Positions 32,172 through 41,261 of a stretch of DNA of 59,038 bases are shown piece after piece (position 1 is the first letter of the stretch; each line of letters begins with the position of its first letter). The DNA comes from Rubrivivax sp. (GTDB taxonomy: Bacteria > Pseudomonadota > Gammaproteobacteria > Burkholderiales > Burkholderiaceae_C). The stretch lies in the NCBI GenBank assembly GCA_027489455.1, contig JAIXZR010000001.1:1-59038 (forward strand), in the 5' to 3' direction. The notes beneath the pieces are model-generated. The model was not told the DNA's origin, ran no database searches, and saw only the letters and a list, made by a program, of their open reading frames with translations. A program made the position numbers and the translations under genes.

Positions 32172-33899
32172 TCACCAGCCCGCCTTTACCCCAGACTGCA
32201 GCCGCTCGGCCATGTCGTCGGACCTGAAGTCGGGGCGCATGCGCATGCCGCTTTCGGTGCTGGTGCGGTCATCCCAACGCGCTGCGCGGCCGGGTGCCGA
32301 CTGGAAGGCGATTTCGCCGGCCTCGCGGTGGAACGCGTACTCCGCCAGGAACAGCGCGATGGCGAAGTCGCCGTGGCGCTGCAGCTTCTCGCCGCCGTCT
32401 GCAGCTGCGGCGCGGCTGCCGGCCGTCTGCGTGGCGCCGCGGGGCACCTTCGGGATGCCGTGTACCAGCTTGATGGCCCGCAAGTCGTCGCGGTGCTGTT
32501 CGTCGCGCGCCAGGTCGCGCAGCGTCCCGTCCTGCAGCGCCGCCTTCAGCTTGGGCATGTGCGCCAGGTAGAAGCTGTCGTTCAGCTTGACCTGCTCCAC
32601 CATCTCCACGCCGTAGCGCTGCGCCGCCGCTTCGGCCAGCGCGGCGCCGTTGCCGGTGGCGTCCATCGCGCCACCCCGGAAGCGCGGCAGCCGGTCGACC
32701 AGGTAAAACAAGATCTGCTGCTGGCTGCTGAAAGGGCAGTTCGCCAGCTCCACCGTCAGGCGCGGCCGGTGCACCTGGTCCTGGTCTTCTTCCAGGATGG
32801 TGGTGACCGCTTGGTCGCGGTTGCGCGCGAAGTCTTCGCCGAAGACGTGCCGGCGCAGCTTGCTCAAGCCGGCCAGGTGCGGCGCCAGCTGCTCTTCACA
32901 CCAGCCGCGGATGGCCATCGCCCGCACCTCTTCAGGCAGGTAGGCAAAGGCATCGTCCCAGGCGCCGCGCACGATCACGGGGCCGCCAGCGTCAGCCGGC
33001 CAGGCCGGCACCATGCGCTCGGCGATCAGCGCCAGGCTCAGGTAGGCGCCGGCACTGGCGCTGGGCACCGCGTCGAGCTCTTCGTTCGCGGCCTCGGCAT
33101 AGAACCGGTAGGCGGCCGCCACCCACTTGGCCTGGCCTTCGGGCGACCACACCAGGCCGCGGCGCAGGCACACCCGCTCGTACAGCCCGTCGTTCACCGC
33201 GTCGCGGAAGGTGATGCGGTGCACGCTGGCTTCGGTGATGTCGCCGCGCTTGCCGGCGCGCACTTCCTGCACCAGTTCGTTGAACGGGTTTTCGGCGCCG
33301 TCGTGGGTGCTGATGATGCGCACCTTGTCGCCCCACAGCAGCATGGCCATCGCCGCCTTCAGCAGCTCGGCCAGGTCGGCATGGAACGCCGCCTCGTCGA
33401 TCACCACCACGCCCTGCTTGCCGCGCAAGTTGGTCGGCCGGCTGCTCAGCGCAACGATGCGCTTCCCGCTGCGGGGGAAGACGATCTCGTAGGTCTTGAT
33501 GTACCGCCGGTTGCCTTGCGCGTCGTCGCCGTCGTCGTACAGACCCTCCCCCAGCTGGCCCGCCGCCAGGTTGAATGCCCGGGCCCACAGCGCGCAGGCT
33601 TCGATGTATTCCCGCGCCATGTCCTGGGTGGCCGAGATGTAGAAAACGTTGCTGCCCTGCTTCTTGGCTGCGATCAGCACGTTGTCCGCCGCCTCGGCCC
33701 AGGTCAGGCCGACACGGCGGCCTTTCTCGGCCACCTTCAGCTGCGCCTGGTCGGCCACCCAGCGCTGCTGGTAGCCCAGCAGCACGGGCGGTGGCGCATC
33801 TGCAGCCCAGTCGGCTGCGGTGGTGCGCAGCACCAGCGCCGGGTTCTCGGCGCCGCCAGGTGCGGCGGCTTCGGCGGGTTCGGCCGGACGCAGCTTCAT
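32172..33899 (-). CDS. terminase large subunit, Mu gp28-like
   Basis: A 575-residue protein. The ATPase part has the Walker A-like VAEKGRRVGLTWAEA (residues 57-70), VFYISATQDMAREYIEA, and Walker B GVVVIDEAAFHADLAELL near residue 160. The C-terminal nuclease has GGAMDATGNGAALAEAAAQR, with an Asp expected to bind metal. It drives headful packaging into the prohead through the portal. Its gene is separated from the small subunit by four inserted genes, whereas in Mu the two are adjacent. The ATG overlaps the previous stop (ATGA). Confidence 0.88.
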   Translation of the reverse strand: MKLRPAEPAEAAAPGGAENPALVLRTTAADWAADAPPPVLLGYQQRWVADQAQLKVAEKGRRVGLTWAEAADNVLIAAKKQGSNVFYISATQDMAREYIEACALWARAFNLAAGQLGEGLYDDGDDAQGNRRYIKTYEIVFPRSGKRIVALSSRPTNLRGKQGVVVIDEAAFHADLAELLKAAMAMLLWGDKVRIISTHDGAENPFNELVQEVRAGKRGDITEASVHRITFRDAVNDGLYERVCLRRGLVWSPEGQAKWVAAAYRFYAEAANEELDAVPSASAGAYLSLALIAERMVPAWPADAGGPVIVRGAWDDAFAYLPEEVRAMAIRGWCEEQLAPHLAGLSKLRRHVFGEDFARNRDQAVTTILEEDQDQVHRPRLTVELANCPFSSQQQILFYLVDRLPRFRGGAMDATGNGAALAEAAAQRYGVEMVEQVKLNDSFYLAHMPKLKAALQDGTLRDLARDEQHRDDLRAIKLVHGIPKVPRGATQTAGSRAAAADGGEKLQRHGDFAIALFLAEYAFHREAGEIAFQSAPGRAARWDDRTSTESGMRMRPDFRSDDMAERLQSGVKAGW

Positions 33900-34678
33900 G
33901 CCAGGCGCTCGGTCTTCACGAAGGCTGTGGCCACCACCTGGCGGCCGCTGGGCGCCAGGGTGCCCACGGCGCGCAGCAGGTACGTCACCCCTGGCACGCC
34001 GGCGCGCAGGCGCTGCAGCGCGTAGCTGCGCGCCACCAGTGGCTGGCCCACCAGCATGGCCGCGGCGGCGGTGTCGGCGCCCTGCCGCGGTTCGATGGTC
34101 ACCTCCACCGTGGCCAGGATGTCTTCAGGTGCCGTGCTGCGCAGCAGCCGCATGTCGGGCGCTGCCATCGCGTTGGTGAAGTCCAGCAGCACGTCGTCTG
34201 TCTCGGCCAGGTCGAGCGATGGCCACCGTGCTGGCGTCACGCGGCCGCCCATTGCCACGCGCCGGCCGCTGGCGCGCATGGCCGCCGGCGGCGGCGTGGT
34301 GGGCCGGTAGTCCGTGCCGATGGCGATGACGGCGCGCGCAACACCCGGGCCGAAACCGATGTCGTCAGCACTTGGCACACCCGCCACCACCAGGCGGTAC
34401 AGCAGGTAGTGCATGCCGTTGGGCGCACCCGTGGTGCCCACGCCGCCGTAGTCGTCGAAGTCCAGCGTGCCGGCCGGGAAGGTATTGGCCAGCAGCTGCG
34501 CGCGCACTTCCACCCCGGCGTCTTCAGGCAGTGAAAGGTCGTTGCGCAGCAGCGGCGCGCCGTGCACGCCCGTGGCGGGGATGTCCGCGGCCAGCACGCC
34601 CTGGCCCCAGAACACCGCCACGCGGCAGGCGCCCGGCCGCGGCGGCACGGAATCGACGATGCAAGTGCGGGTGGGCAT
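33896..34678 (-). CDS. phage protein of unknown function in the TerS-TerL insert
   Basis: A 260-residue protein. It starts MPTRTCIVDSVPPRPGACRV; later segments include LDFDDYGGVGTTGAPNGMHY, GPGVARAVIAIGTDYRP and TPARWPSLDLAETDDVLLDF. It looks alpha/beta to beta-rich with no signal peptide or membrane helix. I recognise no family. The arrangement, coupled at both ends (4-bp overlap with TerL; 3-bp gap from the Ig-domain gene), suggests a virion component made with its neighbours. Confidence 0.6.
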   Translation of the reverse strand: MPTRTCIVDSVPPRPGACRVAVFWGQGVLAADIPATGVHGAPLLRNDLSLPEDAGVEVRAQLLANTFPAGTLDFDDYGGVGTTGAPNGMHYLLYRLVVAGVPSADDIGFGPGVARAVIAIGTDYRPTTPPPAAMRASGRRVAMGGRVTPARWPSLDLAETDDVLLDFTNAMAAPDMRLLRSTAPEDILATVEVTIEPRQGADTAAAAMLVGQPLVARSYALQRLRAGVPGVTYLLRAVGTLAPSGRQVVATAFVKTERLA

Positions 34679-34681
34679 GGT

Positions 34682-36682
34682 TCAGGTCGCGCGCAGCAGC
34701 TCGAAGCCCTGCTCGCCCGTGTCGTCGCGCTTCCAGCGCACCGCGTACAGCTGCCCCGCGGAAAGCCGCCCGTCCTGGAAGGCCACCTGGCCCAGCTGGC
34801 TGGTGGTCAGGCCCGCCTTGATGAACAGCAGCTCGCCCGTGGCTTCCACGTGCACAAAGGCCCGGAACGGCTTGCCCATGTGCGCCTGCGTGTTGCCGCG
34901 CTCCAGCCGGCTGCTGGTGATGGTGCCGCCGGTGGGCTGCGGCGTGGGGGCGGCCACCGCCAGCAGCACGGCCGCGCTGGTGGCGCTGCCGGCAGCATTG
35001 CTGACCACCACGTCGAAGCTGGTCCCACTGTCGCCCACCACGGTGGAAGGCAGCAGGTACGCGGCCTGGGTGGCGCCCGAGATGGCCACACCGTTGCGAC
35101 GCCACTGGTAGGCCAGCGGCGCCGTGCCGGTGGCCACCACACTGAACGTTGCACCCGCTGGCGCGGTGACCGACTGCGCCACTGGCTGCGTGGTGATGGC
35201 AGGTGCCACCGCGGCCGCGCCGACCGTCAGTACCGCGGCCACGCTGGTGACGCTGCCTGCGGCGTTGCTGATGACGACGCTGAAACTGGCCCCGCTGTCG
35301 CCCAGTGCGGTGGGGTTCAGCGTGTAGCTGCTCTGGGTTGCGCCTGAGATGGCCGCGCCATTGCGCCGCCACTGGTAGGCCAGCGGCGCGGTGCCGGTGG
35401 CCACCACGCTGAAGGTGGCGGCTGCCGGGGCCGTGACGGACTGCGCCGCCGGCTGCGTGGTGATGGCCGGCGCCACCGGGCCGCCTCCGGGCGCCTCGGG
35501 CTGCCCGCCAGCGCCCAGGATCTCGAACGCGCTGCCCGTCAACACCGTCGCGCCGCCTGGGCCGCTCAGCGTCACCGCCGGGCCCAGGTAGCGTCCGGTG
35601 GGCACCGCGGCGAAGGTCACCGTCCAGGTCCCGCTTCCGAGCGTCACGCCGATCGGGCCCTGCGCTGTAGCGCCGTTGGCCGGGCTGTCGGGAGTCAGCG
35701 TTGCGCTGGCGCTGGTGACCTGGTTCGAGAAGGTGCCAGTGATGGTGACCGTCTGGCCTGAAGGAGATGTACTCGCGACGCTGCCGCTGGGCGCGGGCGG
35801 GGGCGCATTTACCGTCAGTGCAGCATTTCCGCTCGCGACACTCCCCGCGGCGTTGGTGATGACCACGCTGAACGCAGCGCCGTTATCGCCCAGAACGGTG
35901 GCGGGCGTGGTGTAGCTGGCGCCCGTGGCGCCGCTTATGGCGGTGCCGTTGCGGCGCCACTGGTAGCTGAAGGGCGCCGTACCGGCGGCCACGACCGCGA
36001 AGGTGGCAGTCTGGCCAGCTGTGACGGTCTGCGGCTGCGGCTGCGTGGTGATGGTGGGCAGCGTCGGCGCAGGCGGCGGCGGCCGGAACACCACCACGCC
36101 CAACGTGGGGCGGCTATCCACGGTATGCGTCAGCACCGGCGCCACACCCACCGCAGTGGTCTGGATCAGATATCCGATGTACCCGCCGTAGTTCGTCCCC
36201 ACCAGACCATTGGTGAATGCCGCCCGCGTGAAGCCCGCCACCTGTGGGTTGCCGCTGTTGCTGCCCAGCGTGGCCAGCGCCACGACCAGGCCGCCATCCT
36301 CGGGCGGCGTCAGCGGTGGGTCGATGGTGGTGGTGGTTCCGGCAGCAAAGTTACGGCTGAAGCTGCTGGCCCCAAGGGGCGCTGCAGCGTTGCCGCTGAA
36401 GGCCGCCACCTGCACGTTGCCGAAACTCAGGCTGCTGGCGAAGGTGTGGCCCGGCCCCACGCTCGGGTTCACGCAGTAGTAGACGCGCAGCTGTTCGTTG
36501 TTCGGCGGGTCACCCGCGCCGCCTGTGCCGACCGTCAGCCAGGTATTGCCACGGCTGTCGGTCAACGTGGGGTTGGCCCCGTTGTCGATGCACCCTGCCA
36601 CCAGCAGCGTGGCTCCGGTAGTGTCGATGGCCGGGGCGTTGCCGCCGTAGCCCGAGGTGCCTGCGATGAAGTTGTACGGCAT
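34682..36682 (-). CDS. Ig-like-domain phage structural protein (three Ig repeats)
   Basis: A 666-residue protein. Residues 1-200 are a beta-rich unknown domain (FIAGTSGYGGNAPAIDTTG, ending TLGVVVFRPPP). Ig-like domains follow at about 206-292, 404-487 and 493-577, each with ITTQP…SVTA, SYQWRRNG or AYQWRRNG, AISGAT, GDSG and NAAGSV. Between Ig1 and Ig2 is a different beta domain (residues 295-390). The C-terminal 80 residues (TITSSRLERGNTQAHMGKPF) may anchor it. Ig domains on phage capsids and tails bind carbohydrates on cells or mucus, so a decoration or adhesin role is inferred. Confidence 0.78.
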   Translation of the reverse strand: MPYNFIAGTSGYGGNAPAIDTTGATLLVAGCIDNGANPTLTDSRGNTWLTVGTGGAGDPPNNEQLRVYYCVNPSVGPGHTFASSLSFGNVQVAAFSGNAAAPLGASSFSRNFAAGTTTTIDPPLTPPEDGGLVVALATLGSNSGNPQVAGFTRAAFTNGLVGTNYGGYIGYLIQTTAVGVAPVLTHTVDSRPTLGVVVFRPPPPAPTLPTITTQPQPQTVTAGQTATFAVVAAGTAPFSYQWRRNGTAISGATGASYTTPATVLGDNGAAFSVVITNAAGSVASGNAALTVNAPPPAPSGSVASTSPSGQTVTITGTFSNQVTSASATLTPDSPANGATAQGPIGVTLGSGTWTVTFAAVPTGRYLGPAVTLSGPGGATVLTGSAFEILGAGGQPEAPGGGPVAPAITTQPAAQSVTAPAAATFSVVATGTAPLAYQWRRNGAAISGATQSSYTLNPTALGDSGASFSVVISNAAGSVTSVAAVLTVGAAAVAPAITTQPVAQSVTAPAGATFSVVATGTAPLAYQWRRNGVAISGATQAAYLLPSTVVGDSGTSFDVVVSNAAGSATSAAVLLAVAAPTPQPTGGTITSSRLERGNTQAHMGKPFRAFVHVEATGELLFIKAGLTTSQLGQVAFQDGRLSAGQLYAVRWKRDDTGEQGFELLRAT
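34952..35473 (-). repeat. tandem direct repeat encoding Ig domains 2 and 3
   Basis: Two units, 35222-35473 and 34952-35206, about 270 bp apart, encode near-identical segments (ATFSVVATGTAPLAYQWRRN in both). The DNA is also closely similar, so the second copy is a recent duplication and copy number may vary by recombination. Confidence 0.7.
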
Positions 36683-36684
36683 GG

Positions 36685-39267
36685 TCAGCCCGCCTCAAAC
36701 ATGCCAGTGCTGGAAAGGCCGAAGACGAACTTGCCGTTCGCAGCCCGGAACGCCGAGTAGTAGTTCAGGTACTTCGTGACGGCCGCATCAATGGCGCCGT
36801 GGTTGGCCGGGCGCAGCACGTCGGCGAAGCTGTGCTTTCTGATGGACGCGAACTGGGCGTACATGTGCATCAGGCCGTCGCGCTCGCCGAACTGGCCGTT
36901 GCCCTTGCGTACGAAGTCTTCCTGCCCGACCGGCGGGAACAGGGTCGCCCACTCGGCCCAGCTGGCCGGGACGGTGGGCGTGGCGCCGAAGACGCCCATC
37001 TGACCGTTGAAGTTGAAGGCCTCGTATTCGGCAGCCTCCAGGCAGCGGCCATCGGTGGCCAGGATCATGTCGCACGTCAGCTTGGTCAGGCACTCCAGGT
37101 GGAAGTCCAGCTGCAGCTGGCACTTGGTGGACTTGGCGCGCAGGATGTCCCACAGCCCGCCGCGTTTCATGAGCATCAGAACCAGTCCCATGTAGAGCAT
37201 CTGGTTGTTGCGCTGGCCCATGTTCACAGCCACCTGGCCTGTGGCGTTGTAGCGCAGGTCCAGCGCGAAGGTACCCAGGTTGCGCAGCGCCTGCCAGGTC
37301 CAGCCTGCTTCGTTGTTGACCACTGCGCGCACGTAGATGCCGTCGTGTTCGGCCTCCAGTACCGTCTGAAAGAGGGCCTCGATCTCAGCGCGCGAATAGG
37401 TCAGCGCGCTGGAAGATGCAGTCAGCCAGGTGGCGGTGTACTGCAGCCAACGCCAGGCGTGGTCTCGCTGGCCCCACCAAGCCGCGACATTGGCCGCAGG
37501 GCGGTCGCCCAGCATGGCCATCGTGGCCATGTCCAGGCGGTGACGCTGCGCCACCGCGTGCGCCGGACTGTTCAGCAGCAACAGCGCCCACATCGGGGCG
37601 TTGTAGTTGTGCAAGGCGTCGCCCATGTAGCCGTTGTAGTGGCGGCGGCCATCCTTGTCCGGCGCAGGCCAGCCGCTGCCGTTGGGTATGCCCCAGGTCT
37701 TGATCTGCCGCGCCGATCCGCCTGGCACGTAGGTGCCGGTGCCGTAGTAGCCGTCTTCCTGCGACCAGCCCGCGGTGGGCTCCAGCACCTGAGCTTTGGG
37801 GATGCCTTCACCCGTGGTGCTGTTGGCGATGAAGTGGAAGGCTTCGTTGTAGTCGTTCTTGGCCCAGGCCCACACCAGGTCGTAGATCGGTACCGCATCC
37901 TTTGGGCGCACATACGAGGCGTCGGCGGCAAAAAGCGCGTAGGGCTCAGCCTGCGGCACGCGGTCGATGCGGGTACCGCCAGCGCCATAGCGCACGTCGT
38001 GGCAGCCGCTCGGGCCGGGCTCGTAGTCCCAGCCGATGGCCAGCCACTGTGCACCAGGCTGGCTGGATGTGGCGAACATGTTCGGGTCGGAGGCGTTCGG
38101 CGACAGGGCCTGCGCGTTCTCCGGCAGCGCCCAGCGCGGGGCCGCGAACCACTGGCTCACGCCGTTGAGCTGGAACCCCCCGGTCAGAAGCGGGACCGAA
38201 CCGTTGCACGAGTAAGCCTCGCGCATGTCGCGGCTGATGGCAGCACCCTTCCACGCTGCAGTCTTCGGCGGCATCCAGTAGCCGACCTGGCTGGAAGGCC
38301 TGACGCGGGCGGAAACCCAGAACAAGCCCTGAGCGCAGTTCCACCAAGGCTCCAGCCGCTTGGCAGGTGAACGCGATGGGTCCGTCTGCGAGTTCAGCGC
38401 GCTGCCATCTTGCCGCTGGTGGGTGTGCAACACCGTGCCAGCCGCATTCTTGATCACCACCTTGCACGCCTTCGGAATGGTGCTGTGCACCGAAGCGTTG
38501 TGGTTCTGGGTGGCGGGGTAGCCCGGCCAGGCCTCACCTGCAGACACCACCAGCTCGTACACCGGCGCACCAGGCGAGTCCAGGTTCAGCGCCCCACGCA
38601 TCACGTACAGCTGGGCGCTGAACTTGAAGCCGTCGTAGCTGACGGGCGCGCTGGTGCGGCGCATGCCCACCGTGCCGACTTCGCCGGCCACCGTGGGGTG
38701 TTCGAACAGCATGTCGGGCTGGATGAAGTCGATGGCTGCGCTGCCCACCAGAACCCCGCTGCCGGACTGCCAGTTCCACACTTCGATGGTGGCCGGCATG
38801 TTGGCGTCGACGGGCGGCGAACCTTCGATCAGCGGCAGGGCCTGCGGCGCCCTGATGCGCCAGCTGGCCGCCACCCCGAACCCGGCAGCGGACGAAGGAT
38901 TGCTGGCCACCGTGAAGTCCGCCCCGCTGCCCGACAGGCCCAGCGTGCCCTGCACCCACTGCGTGCCGTCCGCACTTGCAAAGCGCAGCACCGAAACGCC
39001 CGTGGCCAGGTCTGCCGCCAGCTGTACGGTGGCCGGCCCGGCAGTGCCCAGGCTGGTGATGGCGCCGCCGCTTGCGGCAGCCGTGCCCACCAGTGGCGCA
39101 GCCCAGAAGGTGGTGCCGCTGGCCCATGCATCGCCGCTGGCGGCCCGCTTGGCCGTCATGGTGCGGCCGTTGCTGCCCAGCGCGGCCAGCAGCGCGGCGC
39201 ACCAGGCGGATTGCGATGCGGCAGCGGAAAGGCTGGCGCCCAGGCCAGCAGAAAAGGTCAGGCTCAT
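36685..39267 (-). CDS. large uncharacterised phage protein, possibly (alpha/alpha)-toroid carbohydrate-active enzyme
   Basis: An 860-residue protein from ATG 39267, which overlaps the stop of the GH5-like gene; 50 extra residues upstream are rejected. Residues 1-130 are Ala/Gly-rich (MSLTFSAGLGASLSAAASQS). Residues 130-450 are beta-rich (PATIEVWNWQSGSGVLVGSA, KVVIKNAAGTVLHTHQRQDG). The C-terminal half is helical and rich in Trp, Tyr, His and Asn (YNGYMGDALHNYNAPMWALL, AWWGQRDHAWRWLQYTATWL, LRYNATGQVAVNMGQRNNQM), as in toroidal lyases and glycosidases. No catalytic motif is certain. Its coupling to a glycosidase gene supports a carbohydrate-related role. Confidence 0.6.
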   Translation of the reverse strand: MSLTFSAGLGASLSAAASQSAWCAALLAALGSNGRTMTAKRAASGDAWASGTTFWAAPLVGTAAASGGAITSLGTAGPATVQLAADLATGVSVLRFASADGTQWVQGTLGLSGSGADFTVASNPSSAAGFGVAASWRIRAPQALPLIEGSPPVDANMPATIEVWNWQSGSGVLVGSAAIDFIQPDMLFEHPTVAGEVGTVGMRRTSAPVSYDGFKFSAQLYVMRGALNLDSPGAPVYELVVSAGEAWPGYPATQNHNASVHSTIPKACKVVIKNAAGTVLHTHQRQDGSALNSQTDPSRSPAKRLEPWWNCAQGLFWVSARVRPSSQVGYWMPPKTAAWKGAAISRDMREAYSCNGSVPLLTGGFQLNGVSQWFAAPRWALPENAQALSPNASDPNMFATSSQPGAQWLAIGWDYEPGPSGCHDVRYGAGGTRIDRVPQAEPYALFAADASYVRPKDAVPIYDLVWAWAKNDYNEAFHFIANSTTGEGIPKAQVLEPTAGWSQEDGYYGTGTYVPGGSARQIKTWGIPNGSGWPAPDKDGRRHYNGYMGDALHNYNAPMWALLLLNSPAHAVAQRHRLDMATMAMLGDRPAANVAAWWGQRDHAWRWLQYTATWLTASSSALTYSRAEIEALFQTVLEAEHDGIYVRAVVNNEAGWTWQALRNLGTFALDLRYNATGQVAVNMGQRNNQMLYMGLVLMLMKRGGLWDILRAKSTKCQLQLDFHLECLTKLTCDMILATDGRCLEAAEYEAFNFNGQMGVFGATPTVPASWAEWATLFPPVGQEDFVRKGNGQFGERDGLMHMYAQFASIRKHSFADVLRPANHGAIDAAVTKYLNYYSAFRAANGKFVFGLSSTGMFEAG

Positions 39268-40361
39268 GTCGTGATCCCTGGGGCGCGGTACTGGCCAGGC
39301 GGAAGTGCCAAAGCGCTGCGCAGCACGGTGGCGATGGGCGCATCGAAGCTGCGCACGATGGGCAGCCCGGTGGAAGGCGAGGCGTTGCGTGAACTGGGCT
39401 GCGCTTCGGAATCCCACGGGGCACCCCGCCAGGCGTGGTACAGCCAGCTGGCGCCAGCGGCCTCAGCGGCCTGGATGACGTCTGCCACCCAGATCTCGGC
39501 GCCAGGCGTCCAGTTGACGCAGCTGAACTCCCCGTACAGCACGGGCACACCCGGGAAGCGGCTGGCCACGATGGCCATGTCGGCCAGCGAATAGGTGCGC
39601 TCGGTGGCGTCGTAAGGCAGCAGCGGCGGCAGTGGCTGGCTGGCCAGCCACTGCGGCACGCCCTGGTGCGTGATCTCGTAGCGGATGTAGTGGTGCGGGC
39701 TCAACACGAAGTTGCTGAAGCTGGGCAGCTGCGCGATCAACCAGTTCGTGGGAATGCTGCCCAGGCCCACTTCGTAGACGTACACCATGCTCGGCGCGAA
39801 GTCGCGCATCGCGGGCACGCAGGCATTGGCCAGGTCGCGCCACTGCGCTTCGATCTCGACGAAGTCCGAGGGCTCCTGCCGGCCGTCTGCCCGTCGCGGC
39901 TCGTTCATGCCGTCCACGCACACGATGGTCGACCGGCCAGCCACGTACATGCCGATGCGCTGGTGCAGCCGGATGTAGGCCGCCTCACGCTGCCGGGACC
40001 CGAAGGGCATGTCGGCCGTGTCAGGCCCCAGCAGCAGGCAGGCCACGATGTCGCGCGCCGCCAGTTCGGACAGGCCGGCGTCCATCACGTCGAACTGCTC
40101 AGGGGGGATGACGTAGTCCGTGCCGTTGAACGTGGGAACCAGGGCCACGCGCGCCATGCGGAAGCCCATCGCCTGCATGTCGTCCCAGTAGGTCGGGTCT
40201 GTGGGCAGGCCCTGGGCTGCGTTGAAGGCGTTCACACCGCGAAAGCCGCTGCCCAGGAAGTCCTGCGCCGTTACCACGGCAGGCGCGGAAGGCGACCACC
40301 CACCGATGCGCACCGGCGTATCCGCCGGCACCCCGTAGTCGTCATTCGTCGGCTTGGCCAC
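39264..40361 (-). CDS. glycoside hydrolase family 5-like (cellulase-type) enzyme
   Basis: A 365-residue TIM-barrel-like protein starting at GTG 40361. GH5 hallmarks are in order: an Arg in MGFRMARVALVP (R71), the acid/base E154 in CVDGMNEPRR, His-Tyr in LSPHHYIRYE (H224, Y225), nucleophile E278 in VPVLYGEFSCVNW, and a Trp after it (YHAWRG). All key residues are present, so activity on a beta-glucan, mannan or surface polysaccharide is plausible. No signal peptide; export is probably as part of the virion. Genes of this type between terminase subunits are unusual. The exact substrate cannot be told. Confidence 0.72.
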   Translation of the reverse strand: MAKPTNDDYGVPADTPVRIGGWSPSAPAVVTAQDFLGSGFRGVNAFNAAQGLPTDPTYWDDMQAMGFRMARVALVPTFNGTDYVIPPEQFDVMDAGLSELAARDIVACLLLGPDTADMPFGSRQREAAYIRLHQRIGMYVAGRSTIVCVDGMNEPRRADGRQEPSDFVEIEAQWRDLANACVPAMRDFAPSMVYVYEVGLGSIPTNWLIAQLPSFSNFVLSPHHYIRYEITHQGVPQWLASQPLPPLLPYDATERTYSLADMAIVASRFPGVPVLYGEFSCVNWTPGAEIWVADVIQAAEAAGASWLYHAWRGAPWDSEAQPSSRNASPSTGLPIVRSFDAPIATVLRSALALPPGQYRAPGITT

Positions 40362-40363
40362 GC

Positions 40364-40945
40364 TCAGCCCGCCGCAGCCTGGGGCGGCTTGGCCACGCCC
40401 AGGATTCGGTTGTAGATCTCGGCCACCGTGGCGTCATCCAGCCCACCGGCCTTGGCCAGCTTCTGAACGCCTTCCGCCGCCGCCTTCAGCCGCTCTTCCA
40501 CTTCGTGGCGGAACTGGCGCTGCCGCACGCTGGTGGTGGTTAGCCTGGCGCTGGCCAACGCGGCCTTGTTCATCAGGGCCACGCGCGCGGCCGGGTCATC
40601 TTCGGCCTCGGCCTCGCGGGCCAGCAGCAGGGCTTCGAACAGGCCTTCGCTGACCAGCGCGTTCAGCGCTTCGCCACGCTTGTCGGCATCGTCGCGCACG
40701 GTGTCGGCGATCAGCTGCATGCTGCGCGTGGCCGCGGCGATGGCTTCCCGCGCACGCTTCACGCGCTTGCTCTCTTCGCCCACCGCGCTCTTGCCGATGG
40801 TGATGGCCACGCCGGCCTCTTTCATCAGCGCGTTCAGGTCTTCCGTCACCCCAGCGATGTCGCCGAAGGATCGTTGCACAAAGGTGGCGTGCAGCCAGCT
40901 GCGGATCTCGGGCGGCAGCTGGGCGATCTTGCTGACGGGCGGCAC
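40364..40945 (-). CDS. small terminase-type protein, Mu gp27-like (DUF3486)
   Basis: A 193-residue protein. GTG 40945 (MPPVSKIAQLPPEIRSWLHA) is used because it follows the gp26-like stop by 4 bp, with GGGGGG upstream; the longer frame overlaps that gene. The pattern LPPEIRSWLHATFVQRSF, then a helix-turn-helix and long coiled coil (AREAIAAATRSMQLIADTV) is typical of DUF3486. In Mu the gp27 product is the DNA-recognition (small) terminase subunit. Confidence 0.82.
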   Translation of the reverse strand: MPPVSKIAQLPPEIRSWLHATFVQRSFGDIAGVTEDLNALMKEAGVAITIGKSAVGEESKRVKRAREAIAAATRSMQLIADTVRDDADKRGEALNALVSEGLFEALLLAREAEAEDDPAARVALMNKAALASARLTTTSVRQRQFRHEVEERLKAAAEGVQKLAKAGGLDDATVAEIYNRILGVAKPPQAAAG

Positions 40946-40949
40946 GGCT

Positions 40950-41261
40950 TCAGCCCCCCACCGCGCCAGGCTCGGGCCGGTGCACACCCGGCACCAGTGC
41001 CAGGCCGGTGGCCACGTCTTGCCCGCGCACCAGCAGGCGGGCCAGCGTGACGCCGTCGACGTGCTGCAGGTCTACCAGGCGCTGCTCTTCCAGCCAGGCC
41101 AGGTCGGTCTCTACCTGGCTGGCGCTGGCCCCGTGCCCCACGCTGGCCAGGTAGCCGCGCAGCAGCACGGCGCTGGCGCGGTACTGCAGGCTGTGCAGCA
41201 GGCCCTGCAGCAGGCCCAGGCGTCGCTGCTCGGCCTCGAACTCGGCGAAGGTCTTGCTCAT
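40950..41261 (-). CDS. Mu gp26-like protein
   Basis: A 103-residue protein with FEAEQRRLGLLQGLLHSLQY then SQVETDLAWLEEQRLV and VATGLALVPGV. The last part resembles a winged helix. The gp26 family is found next to gp25 and gp27 in Mu-like phages; function unknown. ATG overlaps the gp25-like stop. Confidence 0.75.
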   Translation of the reverse strand: MSKTFAEFEAEQRRLGLLQGLLHSLQYRASAVLLRGYLASVGHGASASQVETDLAWLEEQRLVDLQHVDGVTLARLLVRGQDVATGLALVPGVHRPEPGAVGG

